From: Tenacibaculum piscium
Lineage (GTDB): Bacteria; Bacteroidota; Bacteroidia; Flavobacteriales; Flavobacteriaceae
Reading direction: 5' to 3'
DNA length: 64,000 bases
NCBI RefSeq assembly: GCF_021390715.1
Contig: NZ_JAJGWT010000001.1
Span: forward strand, 424,719-488,718
Shown: positions 19,101 through 25,853 of the stretch, piece by piece
How the letters are laid out: every line of letters starts with the position of its first letter
How positions within the stretch are numbered: the first letter of the stretch is position 1
Made by a program: the position numbers and the translations under genes
Notes under the pieces: model-generated
Databases searched by the model: none
Told to the model about the DNA's origin: nothing
Seen by the model: only the letters and a program-made list of their open reading frames with translations

Positions 19101-19245
19101 TTGATGATGTTTCTAATGTATCTTTATCACCTAAAAACTCATCTGTAGGAATATCTTGTACAAACTCATTATTACGTAGCGTTTCAACAACAGAACTATC
19201 TTTTAGTTCTTCAACACTTTGCCAGTATTTTTTGTTTAAAGCCAT
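16105..19245 (-). CDS. actB: Alternative complex III molybdopterin-oxidoreductase-like iron-sulfur subunit ActB
   Basis: 1046 residues. A Tat-type signal RRDFLKYVGF starts at residue 51, preceded by an unusually long leader, and ends in a lipobox-like SLAAC (Cys70). A large molybdopterin-oxidoreductase-like domain follows, which in ActB binds no molybdenum. The C-terminal ~270 residues are a ferredoxin-like subunit with four cysteine clusters, for example CTGCGACVVAC, CQHCNHAPCETVCP, CVGTRYCANNCPYR and CSMC...CSSAC. These carry [4Fe-4S]/[3Fe-4S] centres. The fusion of catalytic-type and iron-sulfur modules is standard for ActB. Confidence 0.95.
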   Translation of the reverse strand: MALNKKYWQSVEELKDSSVVETLRNNEFVQDIPTDEFLGDKDTLETSSTSRRDFLKYVGFTTAAASLAACEGPVRKSIPYVVQPNDIVVGVADWYATTIADGFDFANVLVKTREGRPILVMPNKQAGGETNARTQASVLSLYDAQLRLKEPKKEGAEISWEAADKEIIATLNELKEANESVVLLTGTLASPSTEKVIADFIAVYPNVKHVVYDAISESATADAFEAMYGTRALPNYDFSKAEVIVSIGADFIGDWQGGYEKSYADGRRADSGKMSYHVQIESNMSLAGANADKRMVVKPSDQVYALVNLYNAVTGESLPSKATKLDAEIKKLASDLKKAGSKGVVITGLNDKNAQLIAFAINEKLQSEIFDTKAVNLTRQGNDTQVSQLVADIKSGKVKGIVTYNTNPLYTLSNATDLAEGIKKLKLSVAIATQNDATANATQYTLPAPHNLESWGDVMATKGTYSLMQPTISPLFNTRQLQDVLLKWSGSTINYYDTLKNFWSTTVLAGASWNQALHDGFFKSAIISEEEAFESTVVISTTVSQLLKATSTASGFELNLFSSTALGDGKQANNPWLQELPDPITRAAWDNYLTVSMADAKELGFENPVKDNGAIDGNYATITVNGVSIEKVPVIIQPGQAKGSVGLALGYGRTQGLKEEMQVGINAYPLYKNSNAVQYNVSIEKTSGWHKFACTQVQSTLAGRHDILKEATLQQVNNKNLDPKHTWNKPAMVSYDHQEVEAKSIDLWDDHNREVGHHFNLSIDLTSCTGCGACVVACHAENNVPVVGKDEVRVGRDMHWLRIDRYYSSTVVDKQHEASMTIEEFKAQNPSLANKDVERKYTEKVLELSRGDLFDALENSAENPEVAFQPMMCQHCNHAPCETVCPVAATSHGRQGQNQMAYNRCVGTRYCANNCPYRVRRFNWFNYSENNEFDFNMNNEYGKMVLNPDVVVRSRGVMEKCSMCIQMTQATILKAKKEGRAVHKDEFETACSSACSTGAMVFGDINNSEDKVASLKEDDRAFHVLDYIGTKPNVVYQVKVRNTNEA

Positions 19246-19276
19246 TTATATACGTGTTTTTCTACTTTCTAATTGA

Positions 19277-20572
19277 TTAATAGTGGCACTTACCACACTC
19301 TTTTCCTCCTAATTGAGCAATTGTAACTTGGTCAACGCCATACTTTGCTGCTAATTGCTTATGAATTTTAGCATAGTATTCGTTTCCTTTTAAGTCAACC
19401 TTTGTTTCTTTATGACAATCAATACACCAGCCCATTGTTAATGGCGAATATTGATATACTTCTTCCATTTCCTCTACAGGACCATGACATTTCTGGCATT
19501 TTAAACCAGCAACTGTAACATGTTGTGAGTGATTAAAATATGCGAAATCTGGTAAATTATGAACTCTAACCCACTTGACAGGTTTTGTTATTCCGGTATA
19601 CTCTAAGTTATCAGCGTCCCAACCAGCAGCTTCGTATATCTTAGCGATTTCTTTATCTAAATCTGTTTTAGTTAATGTATGATCATCCATAACAACCTTA
19701 GTATCATCTGCTACTTCTGAAATATTCTTATGACAGTTCATACATACATTTACTGAAGGAATACCTGATGTTTTACTATGTTTTGCTGATGAGTGACAAT
19801 ATTGACAATCAATTTTATTATCACCTGCGTGAATTTTATGAGAAAAAGCGATTGGCTGTATTGGCTGATATCCTTCATCTACCCCTACTTTAAATAGAGT
19901 TCCAAATAAGAAATAAGCAGCAACTAACGCTAAAAAGATTACGATTAAAATCTGTAAGAATGTATTTTTCTTAAGTCCTTCCCATAAATCGGCTGTTTGA
20001 CCAACTGCTCCTGGAGTTTTAGGCGCTCCTTTTAACTCACTAATTGTTTTCAATAAACTAGCGATAATTAAAAAAGCAACAATAATCGCAGCACCTAATA
20101 TATAGATTAACCACCCTGGAGCTTCTCCTTTCTCAGTACTAACACCATCAGCAGCTACAGCCACATCAGTTGCTTTCTTAATTTCACCTACAGTTGTATA
20201 ATAAAGAATATCATCGATATTTTTATCAGTTAACTGAGGAAAAGCAGACATTCCAGCCTTGTTATACTCTTCAAAAACCTCTATTGCGTCTTTATCACCA
20301 GAAGCTCTAAACGCAGCATTGTCTTTAATCCAAGACTTTAACCAAGCGTTTTCTCTTCGGCTTTCTACGTCGCCTAACTTAGGCCCTACAAGCTTTTTAT
20401 CTAGCTTGTGACACGAAGCACATAAAGATTTAAATAATTTTTTCCCTTCTTTTTGACGAGCCTCATCAACATCTTGTGAAAAAGCTGAAAAGCTTACTAA
20501 TAAAACTAAAAAGAAAGCTAAACTCCTTACGAGTGTTTGGGTTAATCCGCTGTGATGTTTCACACTTTTCAT
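19277..20572 (-). CDS. actA: Alternative complex III multiheme cytochrome c subunit ActA
   Basis: 431 residues. A signal peptide (to about SAFSQ) is followed by a monoheme domain with CASCH (51-55), then a membrane helix near residue 155, another near 208, and a cytochrome c3-type domain with five CxxCH motifs: CQYCH, CMNCH, CQKCH, CIDCH and CGKCH, the last two residues from the C-terminus. That gives six hemes in total. Many ActA proteins have five; the added N-terminal monoheme domain and extra helices are common in Bacteroidetes. It is the first gene of the operon. Confidence 0.94.
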   Translation of the reverse strand: MKSVKHHSGLTQTLVRSLAFFLVLLVSFSAFSQDVDEARQKEGKKLFKSLCASCHKLDKKLVGPKLGDVESRRENAWLKSWIKDNAAFRASGDKDAIEVFEEYNKAGMSAFPQLTDKNIDDILYYTTVGEIKKATDVAVAADGVSTEKGEAPGWLIYILGAAIIVAFLIIASLLKTISELKGAPKTPGAVGQTADLWEGLKKNTFLQILIVIFLALVAAYFLFGTLFKVGVDEGYQPIQPIAFSHKIHAGDNKIDCQYCHSSAKHSKTSGIPSVNVCMNCHKNISEVADDTKVVMDDHTLTKTDLDKEIAKIYEAAGWDADNLEYTGITKPVKWVRVHNLPDFAYFNHSQHVTVAGLKCQKCHGPVEEMEEVYQYSPLTMGWCIDCHKETKVDLKGNEYYAKIHKQLAAKYGVDQVTIAQLGGKECGKCHY

Positions 20573-20654
20573 ACTTTTAAATATAAGTTTTGTATCTGTT
20601 TTGGTACAGTTTTTTCTAAGTTGTTATTTTTAAGATAACAAATAGAACCTTATG

Positions 20655-20662
20655 CAAAAGTA
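20655..20662 (-). promoter_or_regulatory. Putative -7 element for the act-cta operon (TACTTTTG)
   Basis: Minus-strand TACTTTTG, matching TAnnTTTG, 83 bp upstream of actA. No well-spaced -33 TTG was found. Confidence 0.5.
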
Positions 20663-20762
20663 CTACTTCTATATAAATTGTGAAATGTTAAGAGATTGGT
20701 AATTTATAATTTATATTTGTTCTAAATAAGTAACGCGAACAATCTATTAAATTACAAGTTGT

Positions 20763-20770
20763 TACTTTTG
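20763..20770 (+). promoter_or_regulatory. Putative -7 element for the SPOR gene (TACTTTTG)
   Basis: TACTTTTG 18 bp upstream of the SPOR protein ATG; it matches TAnnTTTG and lies in the divergent intergenic region shared with actA. Confidence 0.5.
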
Positions 20771-20787
20771 TATAAAGTTTTAATAAA

Positions 20788-21150
20788 ATGAAAAAAAGAA
20801 GAATTTTACTAACCTTAGCACTATCTCTTTCGATAGGTATTTCTATTGCTAAAGCACAAGAAAAACAGCCAGAAAATAATGACATTATTTCTCTTCTAAA
20901 AAAGAAAAGAATGTACAATCAAAACAACGGAACTGGCTTTCGAATTCAATTATATAATGGATTAGAAACCAAAGCAAAAAGTTTACAAAGCCGATTTCGT
21001 GGTGAATTTCCTACTATTTACACAAAAATTAAATACGATCAGCCTGATTGGAAAATACAAGTTGGCGATTACAGAACAAAACTAGAAGCCGATAGAGCTT
21101 TAAATAAAATTAGAGAAAAATTTAACGGTTCTATTGTTGTTCCGCTATAA
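20788..21150 (+). CDS. Secreted SPOR-domain protein
   Basis: 120 residues. A signal peptide ends near IAKAQ (about residue 24). The C-terminal ~70 residues form a SPOR domain: GFRIQLYNGLETKAKSLQ, then WKIQVGDYRTKLEADRAL and a final GSIVVPL strand. SPOR domains bind denuded peptidoglycan at division sites; many small Bacteroidetes versions are periplasmic. The gene stands alone, divergent from actA, with a strong terminator behind it. Confidence 0.88.
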   Translation: MKKRRILLTLALSLSIGISIAKAQEKQPENNDIISLLKKKRMYNQNNGTGFRIQLYNGLETKAKSLQSRFRGEFPTIYTKIKYDQPDWKIQVGDYRTKLEADRALNKIREKFNGSIVVPL

Positions 21151-21154
21151 AAAT

Positions 21155-21188
21155 AAAAAACTCAATACTATAAGTATTGAGTTTTTTT
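21155..21188. terminator. Bidirectional intrinsic terminator
   Basis: ACTCAATACT pairs with AGTATTGAGT around a 3-nt loop, with an A-tract before it and T7 after it. It lies between the SPOR gene (plus) and the CNNM/CBS gene (minus). Confidence 0.9.
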
Positions 21189-21269
21189 TATAAATTATCT
21201 TCGTTTCAACTAGTATCACAAAATATCAAAAGAAAATATTATGTTTTTTTTTAAAAAAAAATTCACTTA

Positions 21270-22352
21270 TTACTTCTCTAATTCACTATTAGATTCGTCA
21301 ATAGTATCTATGTTTGCGGCTCTTTTTTTCCAATTTTTTCTTGCCAAACTCTGTAAGTCAGCAACGCTATCACTTTCGTCCATAATTTCAAAACCTAATA
21401 AGGTTTCAATAACATCTTCTTGAGTTACAAGACCACTAACAGAACCATATTCATCAACAACTAAGGCTAAGTGTTCCCGTTTTTCTACTAATTTATTGAA
21501 TAATCCAGGAATCGATAAATCTCTATCAGCAATTATAATATCTCTCTTAATTGTCTTTAAAGGTTCATTTCCTTTTTGATCAATTAATGCTAAAAAAAGT
21601 TGATCTTTTAAAATATAACCTGTTATTGTATCGGGATTCTGATTAAAAACAGGAATCCTAGAAAAATGTAACGACTTATTAGCATCAAAAAAAGATTGAA
21701 TTGTTTGATTCTCATCCGCAGTTTTAATAACTGTTCGAGGCGTCATAATATCTTTGACCTGAATATCTTTAAAATTTAACATATTTCGAATCACATTACT
21801 TTCATTTTCATGAAAAACACCTTCTTGTTCGGCAATATCAGTCATTACAGAAAAATCTTCTCTACTTAAAACGCTTCCATGTCCACCTTTTGCGCCAATC
21901 AATTTGGTTGTCAATTGTAAAATCCATAAAACACCCGTCCATTTTAATGGAAAAATCATAATTTTTAATGCTGTTGTTGTCAATTTTGCAAGCTGTTTCC
22001 AATAGGTTGCACCAACTGTTTTTGGTATTATTTCCGAAGCGACTAAAATTAAAATAGTCATCAGTGCAGAAACAATAAAAACACCATAACCATCATCATT
22101 AAACACCTTCTTAGCCTCTGTTCCTACTAAAATTGCACCAACCGTATGCGCAAGCGTATTTAATGTAAGAATTGCAATTAAAGGCTTATCGACATCTTTT
22201 TTTAAGGTTTCTAATTGTGTTGCAAAAGCTTCGCCTTCTTTCTTTTTGACATTTACAAAAGTGGGAGTTACACTTAGTAATACTGCCTCTAAAATAGAAC
22301 ATATAAAAGAGAAAAAAATAGAAACTGTAGCGTAAATAATTAATAGTGTCAT
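21270..22352 (-). CDS. CNNM/HlyC-type membrane protein with DUF21 and CBS pair
   Basis: 360 residues. An N-terminal DUF21 membrane domain (about 1-165, three to four helices, ILVASEIIPKTVGA signature) is followed by two CBS domains (about 200-330; VKDIMTPRTVI and LALVVDEYGSVSGLVTQEDVIE). The CorC/HlyC transporter-associated C-terminal domain found in longer members is absent, so this is the short form. Relatives take part in Mg2+ or Co2+ transport. A terminator and DUF3078 gene lie upstream. Confidence 0.9.
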   Translation of the reverse strand: MTLLIIYATVSIFFSFICSILEAVLLSVTPTFVNVKKKEGEAFATQLETLKKDVDKPLIAILTLNTLAHTVGAILVGTEAKKVFNDDGYGVFIVSALMTILILVASEIIPKTVGATYWKQLAKLTTTALKIMIFPLKWTGVLWILQLTTKLIGAKGGHGSVLSREDFSVMTDIAEQEGVFHENESNVIRNMLNFKDIQVKDIMTPRTVIKTADENQTIQSFFDANKSLHFSRIPVFNQNPDTITGYILKDQLFLALIDQKGNEPLKTIKRDIIIADRDLSIPGLFNKLVEKREHLALVVDEYGSVSGLVTQEDVIETLLGFEIMDESDSVADLQSLARKNWKKRAANIDTIDESNSELEK

Positions 22353-22390
22353 TTAATTTTATTTTATTTTTAGCTAAAATACGTAAAAAA

Positions 22391-22421
22391 GAAAACCTCA
22401 AACATTACTGCTTGAGGTTTC
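22391..22421 (-). terminator. Intrinsic terminator after DUF3078 gene
   Basis: On the minus strand AAACCTCAAG pairs with TTTGAGGTTTTC, followed by T-rich sequence. It separates the DUF3078 gene from the CNNM gene. Confidence 0.8.
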
Positions 22422-22453
22422 TTATAATTATATTATAATAATACTCTTTTTAT

Positions 22454-23368
22454 TTAGAAACTGTAACTTAAACCAGCCAACCAGTATGATTGAATTTTAC
22501 CAGGAGTTGCTGACAAAGAAGGATAATTTGTTAAATCTGAATTAAAAGCTTCTTGTTTATTCGCTCTTAATCCTGATTCTAATCCAATTCCAATTCCTTT
22601 CCACACGTTAAAACCAATTGAGTTTATCCAAGTTGCGTTCGATAAATCTGATGATTTATAACTTTGAAAAGTCGATAAATTAGATCTGAATTTAAAATCA
22701 CCAATTTGCTTGTTGTATTCCGCTACAATTTTTGCCCCTAAAGAAGATTCATAATCAGAACCTGATTTACTAAACACAAAGTTGTAGTTTAAAGGATGTG
22801 CTACCACTATTAATTCTGGAATAGGTGTCCAAGTAATACCAACGCCAACATCTAAATATCCTGGGTCATTAAAGTTTTTAATAAAAGACGTTCTGTATTC
22901 TGCTAAAGTAGAAACAGCTATTTTTTTAGTTAATTTATAACCATATAAAGAAGTGATGGTAAAAACATCAGTAGTTCCTTTAAATTTAGTATCGTCGTTA
23001 GCGTTATCTTTATCATCTAACTTAATCCATCCTAAATTTAAATTTCCAGAGTTTCTCCAAAAATACTTTTCACTATCTAAATTAGCGAAACCATTTACCG
23101 TTACACCAATATTTCCTGTTGATGAATTAGGAACAGCATTCGAATACCATCTGTCAAATCCAGAGAAATTAGCTCCAATAGTACCAAATGCTCCGAATTT
23201 CCATCCTGGAAAAGCATCAATTTTAGATTGTAAAGCACTTGCTTCACCTTCTAATTTACTTATTTCACCTTTTTTAGCTGTAAGATCTTTTTTTAATTCT
23301 TCAACTGTTTGAGCTTGCAAAGAAATAATTGAACATACAAATGCTAATGTTAAAACTATTTTTTTCAT
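22454..23368 (-). CDS. DUF3078 family exported protein (putative outer-membrane beta-barrel)
   Basis: 304 residues from the chosen start at 23368. A 19-residue signal peptide ends in SLQAQ, a short coiled coil follows (VEELKKDLTAKKGEISKLEGEASALQ is seen as alternating Leu/Lys heptads at about 21-45), then a region rich in amphipathic strands with regularly spaced Trp and Gly, as in DUF3078 proteins. The open frame extends 25 codons upstream to 23443, but a TAGTTTTG promoter element at 23389-23396 falls inside that extension and the signal peptide begins exactly at 23368, so the shorter start is preferred. Function unknown; an outer-membrane barrel is likely. Confidence 0.85.
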   Translation of the reverse strand: MKKIVLTLAFVCSIISLQAQTVEELKKDLTAKKGEISKLEGEASALQSKIDAFPGWKFGAFGTIGANFSGFDRWYSNAVPNSSTGNIGVTVNGFANLDSEKYFWRNSGNLNLGWIKLDDKDNANDDTKFKGTTDVFTITSLYGYKLTKKIAVSTLAEYRTSFIKNFNDPGYLDVGVGITWTPIPELIVVAHPLNYNFVFSKSGSDYESSLGAKIVAEYNKQIGDFKFRSNLSTFQSYKSSDLSNATWINSIGFNVWKGIGIGLESGLRANKQEAFNSDLTNYPSLSATPGKIQSYWLAGLSYSF

Positions 23369-23388
23369 TTTATTATTTTTTAAGAGCG

Positions 23389-23396
23389 CAAAACTA
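23389..23396 (-). promoter_or_regulatory. Putative -7 element for DUF3078 gene (TAGTTTTG)
   Basis: Minus-strand TAGTTTTG 21 bp upstream of the ATG at 23368. It supports the internal start of this gene. Confidence 0.5.
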
Positions 23397-23455
23397 CGCT
23401 TTTTATTAGACAACATTATTTTATAGAAGTCACTTTTTTTCAAAAAAAATTATTA

Positions 23456-23971
23456 TTATTTTTTGATTACTTTTTTAAACAAAGGCACTGTTGAACACGC
23501 CTCCCCAAACATGATGCTTTTACAAACAGGTTGAATTTTGCTAACCAACAATGTATAAGCACTTTGCGGAATTGGTTTATCAGAACAGCCTTTTATGATG
23601 AGTCGTTTATCTTGATATTCCGTGATATTTAAATTCGTAATAATATCATTAAAAAGTACGGTTTCTAGCAATTCTAAATCGCCAACCACTACTTTTTTAG
23701 CGAAATCGGTCAATTTTGTCGTTAATAATAAATATGCCCAAGATGGAATAATAGCATCATCAGAACACTTTAAAGCGACATAATTACCGTCATATTGTTG
23801 CCAATTATGATTTTTCACGTGTTCTCGAAAGTCTTTTTCTCGAAGGATGATTCCTTGATATAGCCAATCTTTAATATCAAAAACAACCCGATTTCCTTTC
23901 GGATAAAAGTCTTCTAAATCAATAGTTGTTAATTGACTGTTTGCTATTTTATTTATAATTTCTTCTGACAT
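23456..23971 (-). CDS. DUF2480 family protein
   Basis: 171 residues, soluble. The N-terminal signature DLEDFYPKGNRVVFDIKDWLYQGIILREKDFR and the later IPSWAYLLL and IPQSAYTLL segments are typical of DUF2480, a family confined to Bacteroidetes. The two conserved cysteines (LKCSDD, IKGCSDK) are spaced in related halves. It starts 1 bp after the MIP18-family gene and lies in a run with sufE, so a link to iron-sulfur cluster assembly is suggested by context only. Confidence 0.85.
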   Translation of the reverse strand: MSEEIINKIANSQLTTIDLEDFYPKGNRVVFDIKDWLYQGIILREKDFREHVKNHNWQQYDGNYVALKCSDDAIIPSWAYLLLTTKLTDFAKKVVVGDLELLETVLFNDIITNLNITEYQDKRLIIKGCSDKPIPQSAYTLLVSKIQPVCKSIMFGEACSTVPLFKKVIKK

Positions 23972-23972
23972 T

Positions 23973-24293
23973 TTATAACATTCCTAGTTCTAACTTTGCC
24001 TCTTCGCTCATCATTTCTTGCGTCCAAGTAGGGTCAAAAGTTATTTCAACTTCGCAATTATTAATCTCTTCTAATGATTTTACTTTATTTTCAATATCCA
24101 CAGGCAAACTTTCTGCTACTGGGCAATTTGGTGAAGTTAAGGTCATTAAAATTTTAGCGTCCTTCTCCTCGGATACAAATACATCATAAATCAATCCCAA
24201 CTCATAAATATCTACTGGAATTTCTGGATCGTAAATTGTTTTTAAAACGCCTACTATTTTATCGCCTAATTCGTCTAATTCTTTATCGGTCAT
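23973..24293 (-). CDS. MIP18/DUF59 family iron-sulfur assembly protein (SufT-like)
   Basis: 106 residues. YDPEIPVDIYELGLIYDV (about 21-38) and LTSPNCPVAESLP (about 56-68) are the DUF59/MIP18 signatures; the single cysteine sits in the SPNCP motif. Proteins of this type assist maturation of Fe-S proteins and are often placed in suf clusters. It lies between sufE (51 bp) and DUF2480 (1 bp). Confidence 0.92.
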   Translation of the reverse strand: MTDKELDELGDKIVGVLKTIYDPEIPVDIYELGLIYDVFVSEEKDAKILMTLTSPNCPVAESLPVDIENKVKSLEEINNCEVEITFDPTWTQEMMSEEAKLELGML

Positions 24294-24344
24294 CTTTCTA
24301 CTTCTTTAGATTTTTAATTTGATTTTTTTATTTCGCTATTTAAT

Positions 24345-24770
24345 TTAGCTTGATAATTTTGATTGTTGTGCAATCGCATACATTTTAATTTGTTTAATCA
24401 TCGATACTAAACCGTTTGCACGTGTTGGGCTTAAATGTTCTTTCAAGCCAATTTCATCGATAAATTTGGTATCGGCATTTAAAATTTCTTGTGGTGTTTG
24501 GTTCGAATATACTCTTAACAATAAGGCTACAATTCCTTTGGTTAAAATAGCATCGCTATCGGCGGTAAAATGAATAGTATCATTTTTAAGTTCGGAATAT
24601 AACCAAACTTTTGACTGACATCCTTTAATTAAATTTTCATCTAACTTATAGGTTTCGTTGATGATAGGTAATGATTTTCCTAAGTCAATGATATATTCAT
24701 AACGCTCCATCCAGTCATCAAACATAGAAAACTCGTCAATAATTTCTTCTTGTATTTCTTTGATAGTCAT
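24345..24770 (-). CDS. sufE: SufE-like cysteine desulfurase activator
   Basis: 141 residues. The motif NLIKGCQSKVWL holds the sulfur-accepting Cys51, and the DSDAILTKGIVALLLRVYSNQTP region is typical of SufE. SufE takes persulfide sulfur from SufS and passes it to the SufBCD scaffold. It heads a short minus-strand operon with the MIP18 and DUF2480 genes. SufBCDS are not in this window. Confidence 0.93.
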   Translation of the reverse strand: MTIKEIQEEIIDEFSMFDDWMERYEYIIDLGKSLPIINETYKLDENLIKGCQSKVWLYSELKNDTIHFTADSDAILTKGIVALLLRVYSNQTPQEILNADTKFIDEIGLKEHLSPTRANGLVSMIKQIKMYAIAQQSKLSS

Positions 24771-24788
24771 TTTTTAAAACTATTTTTG
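24761..24788 (+). promoter_or_regulatory. Putative promoter for the PfkB kinase gene (TTG-N17-TATTTTTG)
   Basis: TTG at 24761-24763 and TATTTTTG at 24781-24788 are 17 bp apart, close to the Bacteroidetes -33/-7 layout. The ATG follows at 24844. The -33 lies inside the first codons of sufE on the other strand. Confidence 0.5.
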
Positions 24789-24818
24789 CACTGTGTAAAA
24801 GACACGTTATTAAAAGTG

Positions 24819-24826
24819 CAAAATTA
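24819..24826 (-). promoter_or_regulatory. Putative -7 element for sufE operon (TAATTTTG)
   Basis: Minus-strand TAATTTTG 49 bp upstream of sufE. It lies downstream of the plus-strand promoter of the neighbouring kinase gene, so the two promoters face each other. Confidence 0.45.
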
Positions 24827-24843
24827 CAGTAAAAAAACAAGAA

Positions 24844-25770
24844 ATGAGCAAATTATTAGCAGTTGGTACCGTAGCTTTTGATGCTATTGAAACACCTTTT
24901 GGCAAAACAGATAAAATATTAGGAGGTTCAGGAACTTATGTCGGATTGGCAGCGTCTCAATTTGGCGTAAAAACAGGCGTAGTTTCTGTGGTTGGTGGCG
25001 ATTTTTCGCAATCATATTTAGATATGATGAACGACAAAGGCATTAATACCGATGGAATTGAAGTTGTAAAAGAAGGAAAAACATTCTTTTGGAGCGGAAA
25101 ATATCATAACGACATGAATTCTCGTGATACTTTAATTACAGAATTAAATGTGTTAGAACATTTTACCCCTGTCGTTCCTGAGGAATTTAAAGATGCTGGG
25201 ATTGTAATGTTAGGAAATTTACATCCTTTAACACAGGCGTCAGTTTTAGACCAAATGAGCAAACGCCCAAAATTAGTGGTTTTAGACACCATGAATTTTT
25301 GGATGGATATTGCTTTAGATGATTTACATACTGTTTTAAAACGTGTCGATGTTGTTACCATTAATGATGAAGAAGCACGTCAATTAAGTGGAGAATACTC
25401 GTTAGTGAATGCTGCGAAAAAAATCCATGAAATGGGACCGAAATATGTGGTTATCAAAAAAGGAGAACACGGCGCTTTATTATTTAGTGAAGGAAAAATG
25501 TTTTTCGCACCAGCATTACCGTTAGCCGAAGTCTTTGATCCAACAGGAGCTGGAGACACCTTTGCAGGAGGTTTTTGTGGATATTTAGCAAAAACGGAAG
25601 ATATCTCGTTTGATAACATGAAAAATGGAATTATTTACGGATCTAATTTAGCCTCCTTCTGTGTTGAAAAATTTGGAACACAACGAATGGAAGAACTTAC
25701 AAAGGACGAAGTGCTAACACGTCTGCAGTCTTTTAAAGAATTAACACAGTTTGATATTGAATTATCATAA
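24844..25770 (+). CDS. PfkB-family sugar/nucleoside kinase
   Basis: 308 residues with the ribokinase fold. GGSGTYVGLAASQFG (about 28-42) is the substrate-binding glycine region, and DPTGAGDTFAGGF (about 231-243) is the PfkB signature 2 with catalytic Asp of GAGD. The substrate cannot be assigned from sequence. The gene is followed by a terminator and then by the amidophosphoribosyltransferase gene on the same strand. A purine or ribose link is possible but unproven. Confidence 0.92.
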   Translation: MSKLLAVGTVAFDAIETPFGKTDKILGGSGTYVGLAASQFGVKTGVVSVVGGDFSQSYLDMMNDKGINTDGIEVVKEGKTFFWSGKYHNDMNSRDTLITELNVLEHFTPVVPEEFKDAGIVMLGNLHPLTQASVLDQMSKRPKLVVLDTMNFWMDIALDDLHTVLKRVDVVTINDEEARQLSGEYSLVNAAKKIHEMGPKYVVIKKGEHGALLFSEGKMFFAPALPLAEVFDPTGAGDTFAGGFCGYLAKTEDISFDNMKNGIIYGSNLASFCVEKFGTQRMEELTKDEVLTRLQSFKELTQFDIELS

Positions 25771-25773
25771 ATA

Positions 25774-25803
25774 AAAATCCGCGCTTTTTGCTGCGGATTT
25801 TTT
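25774..25803 (+). terminator. Intrinsic terminator after PfkB kinase
   Basis: AAATCCGC pairs with GCGGATTT around a 10-nt loop, followed by T6. Confidence 0.88.
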
Positions 25804-25853
25804 AGTCAAAAAAAGTAGAATAAACACAATACCCTTTTAAATATTTTTTTCAA

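Noticed and set aside
23369..23443. 25-codon upstream extension of the DUF3078 gene
   Set aside because: It crosses a promoter element and would bury the signal peptide.
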